Source of the DNA: Actinomadura sp. NBRC 104425 | GTDB taxonomy: Bacteria; Actinomycetota; Actinomycetes; Streptosporangiales; Streptosporangiaceae | Direction: 5' to 3' | Assembly: GCF_030269545.1 (NCBI RefSeq) | Contig: NZ_BSTN01000024.1 | Span: 21,871 to 85,870 of the forward strand | DNA: 64,000 nt | Shown: positions 1-10,738 of the stretch, piece by piece | Layout: each line of letters begins with the position of its first letter | Numbering within the stretch: position 1 is the first letter of the stretch | Notes under the pieces: generated by a model | The model's input: only the letters and a program-made list of their open reading frames with translations | Databases searched by the model: none | Told to the model about the DNA's origin: nothing | Made by a program: the position numbers and the translations under genes

Positions 1-1604
1 TACTGCCGCCACGCGATACCGACGCCGATGACCATCAGCACCAGCGTGGCGATGCCCGGCGCGGTGATCCAGTGGAACTCGCTTTCGTGCGGATGCCCGA
101 CCACCGGGCCGAGGAAGTCGGCGAACCCGCCGAGGATGAGGAAGCCGCCCGCGAACAGCGACCCGACCGCCAGCAGCATCAGCGGCACGGTCATCACCTT
201 GGGCGACTCGTGCGGGTGCACGCCCTCGTCCCAGCGCTGCTCGCCGTGGAACGTCATGAACATGACCCGGGACATGTAGTAGGCGGTGACGCCCGCGCCG
301 ACCAGCGCGCAGGTGCCGAGGATCGCGCCGGACGTGCCGCCCTTGTGGAAGGCGGCCTCGATGATGGCGTCCTTGGTGAACCACCCCGACAGCAGCGGGA
401 ACCCGATGATCGCCAGGTAGCCCAGGCCGAACGTGGCCCAGGTGATCACCATGACCGCGCGCAGCGCCCCGTACCGGCGCATGTTCACGTCGTCCTTCAT
501 GGCGTGCATGACCGACCCGGCGCCCAGGAACAGCCCGGCCTTGAAGAAGCCGTGCGCGATCAGGTGCGCGATGGCGAAGGCGTACCCGGCCGGGCCCAGC
601 CCGGCGGCCAGCATCATGTAGCCGATCTGCGACATCGTCGAACCGGCCAGGGCCTTCTTGATGTCGTCCTTGCCGCACCCGATGATCGCACCGGCCAGCA
701 GCGTGGCCGCGCCGACGATCGTCACCACCAGCTGCGCGTCCGGCGCCATCTCGTAGATCGGGGCGGACCGAACGATCAGATACACGCCCGCGGTCACCAT
801 CGTGGCCGCGTGGATCAGCGCCGACACCGGGGTCGGGCCCTCCATCGCGTCCAGCAGCCAGGACTGCAGCGGCAGCTGCGCCGACTTGCCGCACGCGCCG
901 AGCAGGAGCAGCAGCCCGATCGCGGTGGCCGTGCCGGTGCTCAGCTGGGACGCCGCGCCCACGTGCTCGGCACCCTCACCGAGCACCTGCTCGAACCCGA
1001 CCGTGCCGAACGTGGCGAACATCAGCATGATCGCGGTGATGAAGCCGAAGTCGCCGACCCGGTTCACCACGAACGCCTTCTTGGCGGCGGTGGCCGCGCT
1101 GGGCTTGTGCTGCCAGAACCCGATCAGCAGGTAGGACGCCAGGCCCACGCCCTCCCAGCCGATGAACATGGCCAGGTAGTTGTCGCCCAGCACCAGCAGC
1201 AGCATCGCCGCCACGAACAGGTTCAGGTAGGCGAAGAAGCGCCGCCGGTCGGGGTCGTGCTCCATGTAGCCGATGGAGTAGATGTGGATGAGCGAACCCA
1301 CCCCGGTGATCAGCAGCACGAAGCTGATGGACAGCGGGTCCACCAGCAGCCCCATGTCGACCTTGAACGACCCGACGTCGAAGAACTCCCACAGGTGCAG
1401 CATGCGGCGCCGCTGCTCCGGGTCGTAGCCGAGCATCTGGACGAACATCGCCGCGCCCACGACGAAGGACGCCAGCGACATGGCGACGCCGAGCAGATGC
1501 CCCCACCGGTCGGTGCGGCGCCCGCCGAGCAGCAGGACCGCCGCACCGGCCAGCGGCAGCGCGATGAGGAGCCAGGCGGCAGCCTGGATGCCTTCCGCTT
1601 TCAT
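1..1604 (-). CDS. nuoL: NADH-quinone oxidoreductase subunit L (NuoL), C-terminus cut by window edge
   Basis: This is the largest antiporter-like membrane subunit of respiratory complex I. It takes part in proton pumping driven by NADH oxidation. About 534 residues are visible and the 3' end lies left of the window. The ATG at 1604 follows a GAGAGG ribosome site. Conserved blocks are easy to read: GWEGVGLASYLLIGFW, then a proton-channel segment with LLDAMEGPTPVSALIHA, and AHGFFKAGLFLGAG, among many hydrophobic helices. The gene starts ten bases after the nuoK stop and is the last nuo gene in view. nuoM and nuoN are expected beyond the left edge. The family assignment is certain. Confidence 0.97.
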   Translation of the reverse strand, partial: MKAEGIQAAAWLLIALPLAGAAVLLLGGRRTDRWGHLLGVAMSLASFVVGAAMFVQMLGYDPEQRRRMLHLWEFFDVGSFKVDMGLLVDPLSISFVLLITGVGSLIHIYSIGYMEHDPDRRRFFAYLNLFVAAMLLLVLGDNYLAMFIGWEGVGLASYLLIGFWQHKPSAATAAKKAFVVNRVGDFGFITAIMLMFATFGTVGFEQVLGEGAEHVGAASQLSTGTATAIGLLLLLGACGKSAQLPLQSWLLDAMEGPTPVSALIHAATMVTAGVYLIVRSAPIYEMAPDAQLVVTIVGAATLLAGAIIGCGKDDIKKALAGSTMSQIGYMMLAAGLGPAGYAFAIAHLIAHGFFKAGLFLGAGSVMHAMKDDVNMRRYGALRAVMVITWATFGLGYLAIIGFPLLSGWFTKDAIIEAAFHKGGTSGAILGTCALVGAGVTAYYMSRVMFMTFHGEQRWDEGVHPHESPKVMTVPLMLLAVGSLFAGGFLILGGFADFLGPVVGHPHESEFHWITAPGIATLVLMVIGVGIAWRQ

Positions 1605-1614
1605 CCCCGGCCTC

Positions 1615-1914
1615 TCAGTACTTCAGCAGGTTCGCGTCGTCCACCGACGAGGACCTGCGGGTTCTGAAGATGGTCATGATGATCGCCAGACCCACCACGA
1701 CCTCCGCGGCGGCCACCACCATCACGAAGAAGGCGATGATCTGGCCTTCGAGGTTGCCGTGCATGCGGGCGAACGACACGAACGCCAGGTTCGCGGCGTT
1801 GAGCATGAGCTCGACGCACATGAACACCACGATCGCGTTGCGGCGGACCAGCACGCCCACGCCCCCGATGGTGAACAGGATCGCCGAGAGCGCCAGGTAG
1901 TGCCCGGGACTCAT
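1615..1914 (-). CDS. nuoK: NADH-quinone oxidoreductase subunit K (NuoK)
   Basis: This 99-residue protein is a small three-helix membrane subunit of complex I and forms part of the proton path. It has the family's usual length. The second helix carries the acidic residue typical of the family (FMCVELMLNAANL) and the third helix carries a second one (VVAAAEVVVGLAI). The ATG at 1914 overlaps the nuoJ stop by four bases (ATGA), so translation is probably coupled. The short C-terminus ends in a hydrophilic tail. Confidence 0.97.
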   Translation of the reverse strand: MSPGHYLALSAILFTIGGVGVLVRRNAIVVFMCVELMLNAANLAFVSFARMHGNLEGQIIAFFVMVVAAAEVVVGLAIIMTIFRTRRSSSVDDANLLKY

Positions 1915-2876
1915 TGACCTGCCTCCCCTTCGCTCGTCGCGGCGCCGCCGGAGCCGTCCGCGCCGCCGGCCTCGGGCGAGCCGCCGGACACGGGGGTGCC
2001 GCTCTTGGTCTCGCGCCCCTCGGCGCCCGCCGCGTCCGCCTCGGCGGTCGCCGCGCGCACCGCGGTCAGATCCGCCTGGACGGCCGCCGTCTCACTGCCG
2101 CCCTCCAGGTCGGCGTGCCGCCGCGCGGTGTCGACGCGGGCCGCGATGATCGGGCTGACCGACAGCTCCGACGGGGTGCCGTCGGGCAGCATCGCCGGCA
2201 TGTCGACCGCGTTGTGCCGGGCGTAGGTGCCGGGACCGGGCAGCGGGCCGGGGTGCTTGCCGGTCTGAAACCGCCGCTTGGCCAGGTCCTTCTGCGTCGG
2301 CTTGGGCGTGGTGCGCTCGCGGTGCGCCAGCACCATCGCGCCCAGCGCCGCCGTGATCAGCAGCGCGCTGGTCGCCTCGAACGCGAACACGTACTTGCCG
2401 AACAGCAGCCGCGCCAGGCCGATGACGTTGCCCTCCTGGTTGGCCTGCACCAGCCCGACCGAGTCGTCCAGCGCCGCGTTGCCGAGCCCCGCGGTCACCA
2501 GCACCAGGAAGCCGAGCCCGGCGACCGCCGCCCACAGCCGCTGCCCGCGGATCGTCTCCACCAGCGAGTCGGTGGAGCTCACCCCGACCAGCATCAGCAC
2601 GAACAGGAACAGCATCAGCACCGCGCCGGTGTAGACGATCACCTGGACGAACGCCAGGAACGGCGCCCCCTGGACCGCGTACAGCGCGGCCAGCGACAGC
2701 ATCACCGCCGCCAGCAGCAGCGCCGAATGCACCGCCCGCCGCATGAAGACCATGCCGAGCGCGGCGCACACCGACACGATCGCCAGCAGCCAGAAGAAGA
2801 ACGGCTCGCCCGACTGCTTGTCGGCGACCTGCGCCAGCACCGGCGCGTACTGGGCCGCCAGCACCTGCGCGTTCAC
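1911..2876 (-). CDS. nuoJ: NADH-quinone oxidoreductase subunit J (NuoJ)
   Basis: This 321-residue membrane subunit of complex I starts at a GTG (2876) that overlaps the nuoI stop (GTGA). Residues 1-180 hold about five transmembrane helices with the family signature around VQVIVYTGAVLMLFLFVLML. After the last helix there is a long hydrophilic tail of about 130 residues. Its distal part is rich in Ala, Gly, Ser and Glu and is probably disordered. The tail makes the protein longer than enterobacterial NuoJ. Longer NuoJ forms are known in actinobacteria, so I do not read the tail as a sequencing error. Confidence 0.95.
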   Translation of the reverse strand: MNAQVLAAQYAPVLAQVADKQSGEPFFFWLLAIVSVCAALGMVFMRRAVHSALLLAAVMLSLAALYAVQGAPFLAFVQVIVYTGAVLMLFLFVLMLVGVSSTDSLVETIRGQRLWAAVAGLGFLVLVTAGLGNAALDDSVGLVQANQEGNVIGLARLLFGKYVFAFEATSALLITAALGAMVLAHRERTTPKPTQKDLAKRRFQTGKHPGPLPGPGTYARHNAVDMPAMLPDGTPSELSVSPIIAARVDTARRHADLEGGSETAAVQADLTAVRAATAEADAAGAEGRETKSGTPVSGGSPEAGGADGSGGAATSEGEAGQ

Positions 2877-3490
2877 TTGTCGTCTCCGCTCTTGCGCTTG
2901 CGCCGGCCCTCGCGCGCCGCGGCCGCGTCGGCGCTCGCGCGCCCGTCGCCCTCGGCCGGGACGGCGGCCGCGGGCTCCTCGGGCTGCAGGCCGAGGCGGT
3001 AGTAGTCCTCCTCGGTCTCGCCGAGCCGCATGGGGTGCGGCGGCGCCTCCATGCCCTCGCGCAGCGGCGCCAGCAGCATGTCCTTGGTGTAGATCAGGCT
3101 CTCGCGGCTGTCGTCGGCCAGCTCGTACTCGTTGGTCATCGTCAGCGCCCGGGTGGGGCACGCCTCGATGCACAGGCCGCACAGGATGCAGCGCAGGTAG
3201 TTGATCTGGTAGACGCGCCCGTACCGCTCGCCCGGGGAGTAGCGCTCCTCCTCGGTGTTGTCGGCGCCCTCCACGTAGATGGCGTCGGCGGGGCAGGCCC
3301 AGGCGCACAGCTCGCACCCGACGCACTTCTCCAGCCCGTCCGGCCACCGGTTGAGCTGGTGCCGGCCGTGGAAGCGCGGCGCGGTCGGCTTCTTGACCTC
3401 GGGGTACTGGACGGTCTCGCTCTTCATGAACATCTGGTGGAACGAGACCCCGAACCCCTTGACCGGGTTCAGGAAGTCAGTGAGTCCCAC
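2873..3490 (-). CDS. nuoI: NADH-quinone oxidoreductase subunit I (NuoI), 2x[4Fe-4S]
   Basis: NuoI is a 205-residue ferredoxin-like subunit in the hydrophilic arm of complex I that passes electrons towards cluster N2. Two classic four-cysteine motifs are visible: CVGCELCAWACP near residue 56 and CILCGLCIEACP near residue 100. They bind clusters N6a and N6b. The N-terminus begins MGLTDFLNPVKGFG, typical of the family. After about residue 165 there is an Ala/Glu-rich, then Lys/Arg-rich tail absent from short NuoI forms. The start overlaps the end of nuoH by 14 bases. Confidence 0.97.
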   Translation of the reverse strand: MGLTDFLNPVKGFGVSFHQMFMKSETVQYPEVKKPTAPRFHGRHQLNRWPDGLEKCVGCELCAWACPADAIYVEGADNTEEERYSPGERYGRVYQINYLRCILCGLCIEACPTRALTMTNEYELADDSRESLIYTKDMLLAPLREGMEAPPHPMRLGETEEDYYRLGLQPEEPAAAVPAEGDGRASADAAAAREGRRKRKSGDDK

Positions 3491-4850
3491 TGGTGACCTC
3501 CTTGGACGGGGTACGGGTCTTGCCGGGCTTCCCGTGGTAGTGCGGGGCGTCCATCGGCGGCACCGGGAAGCCGCCCGCCGCGGCGTCCTTCGCAGCGGCG
3601 CCCTTGCCCACGCCGCCCGTGACGATGCCGGAGGCGGACTCGGAGGCGGACTCGGCGGCCGCGGCCTTCTCCGCGGAGCCGCCCCGGACCATCTCCCACA
3701 GGATGGTGGCGACCAGGACGACGGCGGCGACGACCGCGACGATCAGCATGATCTGCCGGACCTCGTAGCCCTCGTTCTTGAACGCCTGGATGGCGGCGAC
3801 CAGCACGATCCAGCCGAGCGAGAAGGGCATCAGCACCTTCCAGCCGAGCTTCATGAGCTGGTCGTAGCGGACGCGGGGCAGCGAACCGCGCAGCCAGATG
3901 AAGAAGAAGATGAACAGCCACACCTTGACCAGGAACCACAGCACCGGCCACCAGCCCTGGTTGGCGCCCGCCCAGACCGTGGAGATCGGCGCGGGCGCGC
4001 GCCAGCCGCCCAGGAACAGGGTGGTGCACAGCGCCGACAGGGTCGCCAGGTTGATGTACTCGGCGAGGAAGAACATCGCGAACTTCAGCGACGAGTACTC
4101 GGTGTGGAACCCGCCGACGATCTCGCCCTCGCCCTCGGGCAGGTCGAACGGGATGCGGTTCGACTCGCCCATCATCGTGATCACGTAGACCGCGAAGGAC
4201 GGGAACAGCAGCACCACGTACCAGGTGTCCGTTTGCGCCGCCACGATCTCCGAGGTCGACATCGTCCCGGCGAACAGGAACACCGCCACGAACGACAGCG
4301 ACATCGCGATCTCGTAGGAGATGATCTGCGCGGACGAGCGCAGCCCGCCCAGCAGCGAGTACGGCGACATCGACGACCAGCCCGCCAGCACCACGCCGTA
4401 GGCGCCCATGGACGCCATCGCCAGCACCAGCAGCACCGCCACCGGCAGGTCGGTGCCCTGCAGCGGGGTGTGGTGCCCGAAGACCGACACCTCGGGGCCG
4501 AACGGGATGATGGAGAAGGCGATGAACGCCGGGGCCGCCGACACGATCGGCGCCAGGACGAACACCACCTTGTCGACGCCGCGGGGGACGATGTCCTCCT
4601 TCAGCGCCAGCTTGATGCCGTCGGCCAGGCCCTGCAGCAGGCCGAAGGGGCCAGCGCGGTTGGGGCCGACGCGCAACTGCATCCGGCCGATGATGCGCCG
4701 CTCGACCCACATCGACAGCAGCACCGTCAGCACGAGGAAGACGAAGATGGCCAGGACCTTGCCCAGGATCAGCCACCAGGGGTCCTTGCCGAAGTCCTCC
4801 AGCGTGGGGCCCGTCTCGGCGGGCGCGGCGGCCAGCGCGGTCAGGCTCAT
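3477..4850 (-). CDS. nuoH: NADH-quinone oxidoreductase subunit H (NuoH)
   Basis: NuoH is the membrane subunit that forms the entrance of the quinone chamber of complex I, at the junction of the two arms. The 457-residue protein has about eight helices and the family signatures WVERRIIGRMQLRVGPNRAG and EYSSLKFAMFFLAEY. The core ends near residue 385. It is followed by an Ala/Ser/Gly-rich tail of about 70 residues of unknown role. The ATG at 4850 overlaps the nuoG stop (ATGA). Confidence 0.97.
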   Translation of the reverse strand: MSLTALAAAPAETGPTLEDFGKDPWWLILGKVLAIFVFLVLTVLLSMWVERRIIGRMQLRVGPNRAGPFGLLQGLADGIKLALKEDIVPRGVDKVVFVLAPIVSAAPAFIAFSIIPFGPEVSVFGHHTPLQGTDLPVAVLLVLAMASMGAYGVVLAGWSSMSPYSLLGGLRSSAQIISYEIAMSLSFVAVFLFAGTMSTSEIVAAQTDTWYVVLLFPSFAVYVITMMGESNRIPFDLPEGEGEIVGGFHTEYSSLKFAMFFLAEYINLATLSALCTTLFLGGWRAPAPISTVWAGANQGWWPVLWFLVKVWLFIFFFIWLRGSLPRVRYDQLMKLGWKVLMPFSLGWIVLVAAIQAFKNEGYEVRQIMLIVAVVAAVVLVATILWEMVRGGSAEKAAAAESASESASGIVTGGVGKGAAAKDAAAGGFPVPPMDAPHYHGKPGKTRTPSKEVTSGTH

Positions 4851-7342
4851 GCGGCACCTCCAGGCGTGGTCGCGGAGCCGGCTGCGGCGCCGTCACCCGC
4901 GGCGATCTTGACGATCTGGCCGGTGTCGGCGCCCAGCTCCCGGTACAGCGCGCAGCCCGCGGAGTCGGTCGGCAGCCACACCACGCGGTCCGGCAGGTCC
5001 GGGACGATCTCCAGGGGCAGCGTCAGCGCGCCGCGGGTCTGCGACGACACCGTGACCGTGCCGCCCTCGGCGGCGCCGATCTCGGCGGCGGTCGCGGGCG
5101 ACAGCCGGGCCACCGCCGGTTTGGCGGTACCGGCCAGGTACGGCTCACCGTCCTGCATGCGGCCCTTGTCGAGCAGCAGCTTCCAGGTCGCCAGCAGCGC
5201 CTCGCCCTCGCCGGGACGCGGCGGCACGAACGGCGTCACGTCCGGCGCGGCGGGCCGCTCGCCCCGGTAGGCGCCCAGCTCGGTCAGCTCGCGGCGGGCG
5301 GCCTCGGGGCCGGGCAGGCCCAGGTGCACGTCCATCTCCCCGGCCAGGGCGTCCAGCACCCGCAGATCCGACAGCTTCGCGGCGGACTTGAGGGCGGTGT
5401 CGAACTGGCGGCCGCGGCCCTCCCAGTCGACGAACGTGCCGGACTTCTCCGGGACGGCCGCGACCGGCAGCACCACGTCGGCGCGGTCGGTGACGGCGCT
5501 GACCCGCTGCTCCAGGCTCACCACGAACGAGGCGGCCTCGATGGCCTCCAGCGCGGCGGCCGGGTCGGGCAGGTCGTAGGGGTCGAACCCGCCGACCAGC
5601 AGGGCGGCGCCTTCGCTCCGCGCGGCCGCCAGGATCCCGGCGGTGTCGCGTCCGGGGGCGGCGGGCAGGTCGGCCACGCCCCACACGCGGGCGACCTCGG
5701 CGCGCGCCTCGGGGTCGGTGACCGGGCGGCCGATCGGCAGCAGCCCGGGCAGCGCCCCGGCCTCCAGCGCGCCGCGCTCGCCGGCCCGGCGCGGCACCCA
5801 CGCGATCTTCGCGCCGGTGACCTGGCCGAGCCTGACCAGGCTGGACAGCGCGCCGGGGCTGGCGGCCAGCCGCTCACCGGCCAGCACCACCGCGCCCGGC
5901 TGCGACAGCAGCCGGTGGATGGCGGCGACCTCGTCACCGCCGTCGGTGGCGGTGGTGAGGGTGCCGATGACCTCGGCCTCCGCGCCCGGCAGGGTCGGCA
6001 GCAGCGTGCCGCCCATCTTCTTCAGACCGCGGGTGGCGTACGGGGCGATCGAGTAGACCTTCACGCCCTTCTTGCGGAAGCCCTTGCGCAGCCGCAGGAA
6101 GACGATCGGCGACTCCTCTTCCGGCTCGAACCCGGCCAGCAGCACCACCGGGGCCTTCTCCAGGTCGGTGTAGGACACCTCGATGGAGCGGCCCGCGACC
6201 GAGGACGCCAGGAACTCGGCCTCCTCGCGCGAGTGCGGGCGGGCGCGGAAGTCGACGTCGTTGGTGCCGAGCGCGATCCGGGCGAACTTGGCGTAGGCGT
6301 AGGCGTCCTCAAGGGTGAGGCGCCCGCCGGTCAGCACGCCCGCGTTGCCGCGCGCCGCCGCCAGGCCCTTGGCCGCTATGGCCAGGGCCTCCGGCCAGGA
6401 CGCGGTCTCCAGCACCCCGTCCTCGTTGCGCACCAGGGGGTGGGTGAGCCGGTCGGGCTGGGTGACGTAGGTGAACGCCCACCGGCCCTTGTCGCAGTTC
6501 CACTCCTCGTTGACCTGCGGGTCGTCCCCGGCCAGCCGCCGGGTGATCTTGCCGCGCCGGTGGTCGGTGCGCAGCGCGCAGCCGGACGCGCAGTGCTCGC
6601 ACACGCTCGGCGAGGACACCAGGTCGAACGGGCGGGACCGGAACCGGTACGCCGCGCCGGTCAGCGCTCCCACCGGGCAGATCTGCACGGTGTTGCCGGA
6701 GAAGTAGGACTGGAACGGCCGGTCCTCGGCGGCGCCGACCTGCTCCTTGGCGCCGCGTTCGAACAGGTCGATGAAGGCGTCCCCGGCGATCTGGTCGGAG
6801 AAGCGGGTGCACCGGGCGCACTGGATGCACCGCTCGCGGTCCAGCAGCACCTGGCTGGACAGCGCGATCGGCTTGGGGAAGGTGCGCTTGGTCTCGGTGA
6901 ACCGCGACTCGCCGCGCCCGTTGGACATCGCCTGGTTCTGCAGCGGGCACTCGCCGCCCTTGTCGCAGATCGGGCAGTCCAGCGGGTGGTTGATCAGCAG
7001 CAGCTCCATCACGCCGTGCTGGGCCTTGTCGGCCACCGGCGAGGTGAGCTGCGTCTTGACCACCATGCCCGGCATGACCGCGGTGGTGCAGGACGCCTGC
7101 GGCTTGGGCATGCCCCGTCCGTTGCCCGCGTCGGGGATCTCCACCAGGCACTGGCGGCACGCCCCGACCGGGTCGAGCAGCGGGTGGTCGCAGAACCGCG
7201 GGATCTGGATGCCCAGCAGCTCGGCGGCCCGGATGATGAGCGTGCCCTTGGGCACCTCGATCTCGAACCCGTCGATGGTGACCTTCACCAACTCTTCGGC
7301 CCGCTTTTCGGTCGGGGCGGTGTCGCCTTTGGTCACCGTCAC
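4847..7342 (-). CDS. nuoG: NADH-quinone oxidoreductase subunit G (NuoG)
   Basis: NuoG is the largest peripheral subunit of complex I (831 residues) and carries several iron-sulfur clusters of the electron wire. The N-terminal 2Fe-2S domain shows RFCDHPLLDPVGACRQC. It is followed by the CPICDKGGECPLQ motif and the ferredoxin motif CIQCARC. A further C-x2-C-x3-C motif (CEHCASGC) with a cysteine 28 residues later matches the extra N7 cluster found in only some NuoG proteins. The C-terminal half is molybdopterin-oxidoreductase-like and is expected not to be catalytic. The ATG at 7342 overlaps the nuoF stop. Confidence 0.97.
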   Translation of the reverse strand: MTVTKGDTAPTEKRAEELVKVTIDGFEIEVPKGTLIIRAAELLGIQIPRFCDHPLLDPVGACRQCLVEIPDAGNGRGMPKPQASCTTAVMPGMVVKTQLTSPVADKAQHGVMELLLINHPLDCPICDKGGECPLQNQAMSNGRGESRFTETKRTFPKPIALSSQVLLDRERCIQCARCTRFSDQIAGDAFIDLFERGAKEQVGAAEDRPFQSYFSGNTVQICPVGALTGAAYRFRSRPFDLVSSPSVCEHCASGCALRTDHRRGKITRRLAGDDPQVNEEWNCDKGRWAFTYVTQPDRLTHPLVRNEDGVLETASWPEALAIAAKGLAAARGNAGVLTGGRLTLEDAYAYAKFARIALGTNDVDFRARPHSREEAEFLASSVAGRSIEVSYTDLEKAPVVLLAGFEPEEESPIVFLRLRKGFRKKGVKVYSIAPYATRGLKKMGGTLLPTLPGAEAEVIGTLTTATDGGDEVAAIHRLLSQPGAVVLAGERLAASPGALSSLVRLGQVTGAKIAWVPRRAGERGALEAGALPGLLPIGRPVTDPEARAEVARVWGVADLPAAPGRDTAGILAAARSEGAALLVGGFDPYDLPDPAAALEAIEAASFVVSLEQRVSAVTDRADVVLPVAAVPEKSGTFVDWEGRGRQFDTALKSAAKLSDLRVLDALAGEMDVHLGLPGPEAARRELTELGAYRGERPAAPDVTPFVPPRPGEGEALLATWKLLLDKGRMQDGEPYLAGTAKPAVARLSPATAAEIGAAEGGTVTVSSQTRGALTLPLEIVPDLPDRVVWLPTDSAGCALYRELGADTGQIVKIAAGDGAAAGSATTPGGAA

Positions 7343-8643
7343 TTGCCGTCACCTCCCCAGAGGGTGGAGGCGGCCGGGTCGAACGGACAGCCGCCTTGCT
7401 CGAAGTGCTGGACGTACTCGTCGCGGAACCGCTTGATGGACGACGTGACCGGGCTGGTCGCGCCGTCGCCGAGCGCGCAGAACGCCCGGCCGAGGATGTT
7501 GTCGGACAGGTCGAGCAGGGTCTCCAGGTCCTCCTCGGTGCCCTGCCCGGCCTCCAGCCGCTTGAGCATCTGCTTGTACCAGTAGGTGCCCTCGCGGCAC
7601 GGCGTGCACTTGCCGCACGACTCGTGCGCGTAGAACTCCGACCAGCGCAGCACGGCCCGCACCACGCAGGTGGTCTCGTCGAAGATCTGCAGCGCCCGGG
7701 TGCCGAGCATGGACCCGGCCGCGCCGACCGACTCGAAGTCCAGCGGGACGTCCAGGTGCTCCTCGGTGAAGATCGGGGTGGACGAGCCGCCCGGCGTCCA
7801 GAACTTCAGCCGGTGCCCGGCGCGGATACCGCCCGCCATGTCGAGCAGCTCCCGCAGCGTCACCCCGAGCGGCGCCTCGTACTGACCGGGCCGGGTGACG
7901 TGCCCCGACAGCGAGAAGATCCCGAAGCCCTTGGACTTCTCGGTGCCCATCGAGGCGAACCAGTCGGGCCCGTTGGCCACGATCGAGGGAACCGACGAGA
8001 TCGACTCGACGTTGTTGATGACCGTAGGCCCGCCGTACAGGCCGGCGACGGCCGGGAAGGGAGGCTTGAGCCGGGGTTGTCCGCGGTAGCCCTCGAGCGA
8101 GTCCAGCAGCGCCGTCTCCTCGCCGCAGATGTAGGCGCCCGCGCCGGTGTGCACCACCAGCTCCAGGTCGTAGCCGGAGCCGAGGATGTCCTTGCCGAGG
8201 TAGCCGGCCTCGTACGCCTCCGCGACCGCCTGCTGCAGCCGGCGGATGACGTGCAGCACCTCGCCGCGCACGTAGATGAACGCGTGGTTGGACCGGATCG
8301 CGTAGGAGCTGATGATGACGCCCTCGACCAGCACGTGCGGGTTGGCCATCATCAGCGGGATGTCCTTGCACGTGCCCGGTTCGGACTCGTCGGCGTTGAC
8401 CACCAGGTAGCGCGGGTTGGGGCTGCTCGGCGGCAGGAACCCCCACTTCATGCCGGTGGGGAACCCCGCGCCGCCGCGTCCGCGCAGCCCGGAGTCCTTG
8501 ACCGCCTGCACGATGGCGTCGGGGTCCATCGCGAGCGCCTTGCGCAGCGCCCGGTAGCCGCCCGCCCGTTCGTACCCCTCGCGGGTGAACGAGTCGGGCT
8601 GGTCCCAGTTCCTGGTGAGGACGGGGGTGAGCGTCGTGGTCAC
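7339..8643 (-). CDS. nuoF: NADH-quinone oxidoreductase subunit F (NuoF), NADH/FMN-binding
   Basis: NuoF is the electron-input subunit: it binds NADH, FMN and cluster N3. The 434-residue protein carries the glycine-rich nucleotide/flavin motif GLRGRGGAGFPTGMKWGF near residue 52, a second motif GAGAYICGEETALLDSLEG near residue 170, and the cluster ligands ESCGKCTPCREG near residue 345. Length is normal for the family. It sits between nuoE and nuoG with four-base overlaps at both ends, so the E-F-G module is probably translated together. Confidence 0.98.
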   Translation of the reverse strand: MTTTLTPVLTRNWDQPDSFTREGYERAGGYRALRKALAMDPDAIVQAVKDSGLRGRGGAGFPTGMKWGFLPPSSPNPRYLVVNADESEPGTCKDIPLMMANPHVLVEGVIISSYAIRSNHAFIYVRGEVLHVIRRLQQAVAEAYEAGYLGKDILGSGYDLELVVHTGAGAYICGEETALLDSLEGYRGQPRLKPPFPAVAGLYGGPTVINNVESISSVPSIVANGPDWFASMGTEKSKGFGIFSLSGHVTRPGQYEAPLGVTLRELLDMAGGIRAGHRLKFWTPGGSSTPIFTEEHLDVPLDFESVGAAGSMLGTRALQIFDETTCVVRAVLRWSEFYAHESCGKCTPCREGTYWYKQMLKRLEAGQGTEEDLETLLDLSDNILGRAFCALGDGATSPVTSSIKRFRDEYVQHFEQGGCPFDPAASTLWGGDGK

Positions 8644-9382
8644 TTGTTGCGCCCCTCCTGACTACCGGGCTCGGCCTGCCCGTCGCCCCTGCCGTCCGCG
8701 CTGCCGTCCGCGCCGCCGTCCGGCGCCTGGTCGGCGGGGGGAGCGGTCCAGCCGTTGCGCTTGGCGACCTCCAGTCCGCGCAGCGACTCGGGGCCGGCCT
8801 GCACGCCCTCGTGCGCCCTCCCGTCGGGGAACCCCGCCAGGACCCGGGACGCTTCCTTCCAGGTGCACAGCCGGTTCGGCCCTCGGGTCGGCGCGACCTG
8901 CTTGCCCGCGCGCAGGTCGTCGACCAGCTGCCTGGCCTTCTCGGGAGTCATGTTGTCGAAGAACTCCCAGTTGACCATCATCACCGGCGCGAAGTCGCAG
9001 GCCGCGTTGCACTCCAGGCGCTCCAGCGAGATCTTGCCGTCCGGGGTGGCCTCGTCGTGGCCGACGCCGAGGTGCTCGCTGAGCTCCTCCCAGATCTGGT
9101 CGCCGCCCATCACCGCGCACAGCGTGTTGGTGCACACCCCGACGTGGTATTCGCCGACGGGCTCGCGCTTGTACATGGTGTAGAAGGTGGCGACGCCGGT
9201 GACCTGCGCGGGCGTGATGCCGAGCTGCTCGGCGCAGAACTCGATGCCGTCCTGGCTGATATAGCCGTCCTCCGACTGCACCAGGTGCAGCAGCGGCAGC
9301 AGCGCCGAACGCGGCTTGGGGTACCGCGCGATGATCTCCTTGGCGTCCCGTTCCAGCCGCTCGCGTGTCTCCACGGAGTAGC

Positions 9383-9386
<4 letters not shown>
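8640..9386 (-). CDS. nuoE: NADH-quinone oxidoreductase subunit E (NuoE), [2Fe-2S]
   Basis: NuoE is the thioredoxin-fold subunit carrying cluster N1a, next to the FMN site of NuoF. The four cysteine ligands appear as CTNTLC (about residue 96) and CNAAC (about residue 137). The protein has 248 residues. The last 60 or so, rich in Gly, Asp and Ala, form a tail absent from the roughly 166-residue E. coli protein. The ATG at 9386 overlaps the nuoD stop. Confidence 0.96.

Positions 9387-10734
<1,348 letters not shown>

Positions 10735-10738
<4 letters not shown>

Noticed and set aside
72..1667. Long plus-strand open frames opposite nuoL and the other nuo genes
   Set aside because: They are Arg/His/Gln-rich antisense reading frames caused by high GC at third codon positions; no domain pattern or ribosome site supports them.
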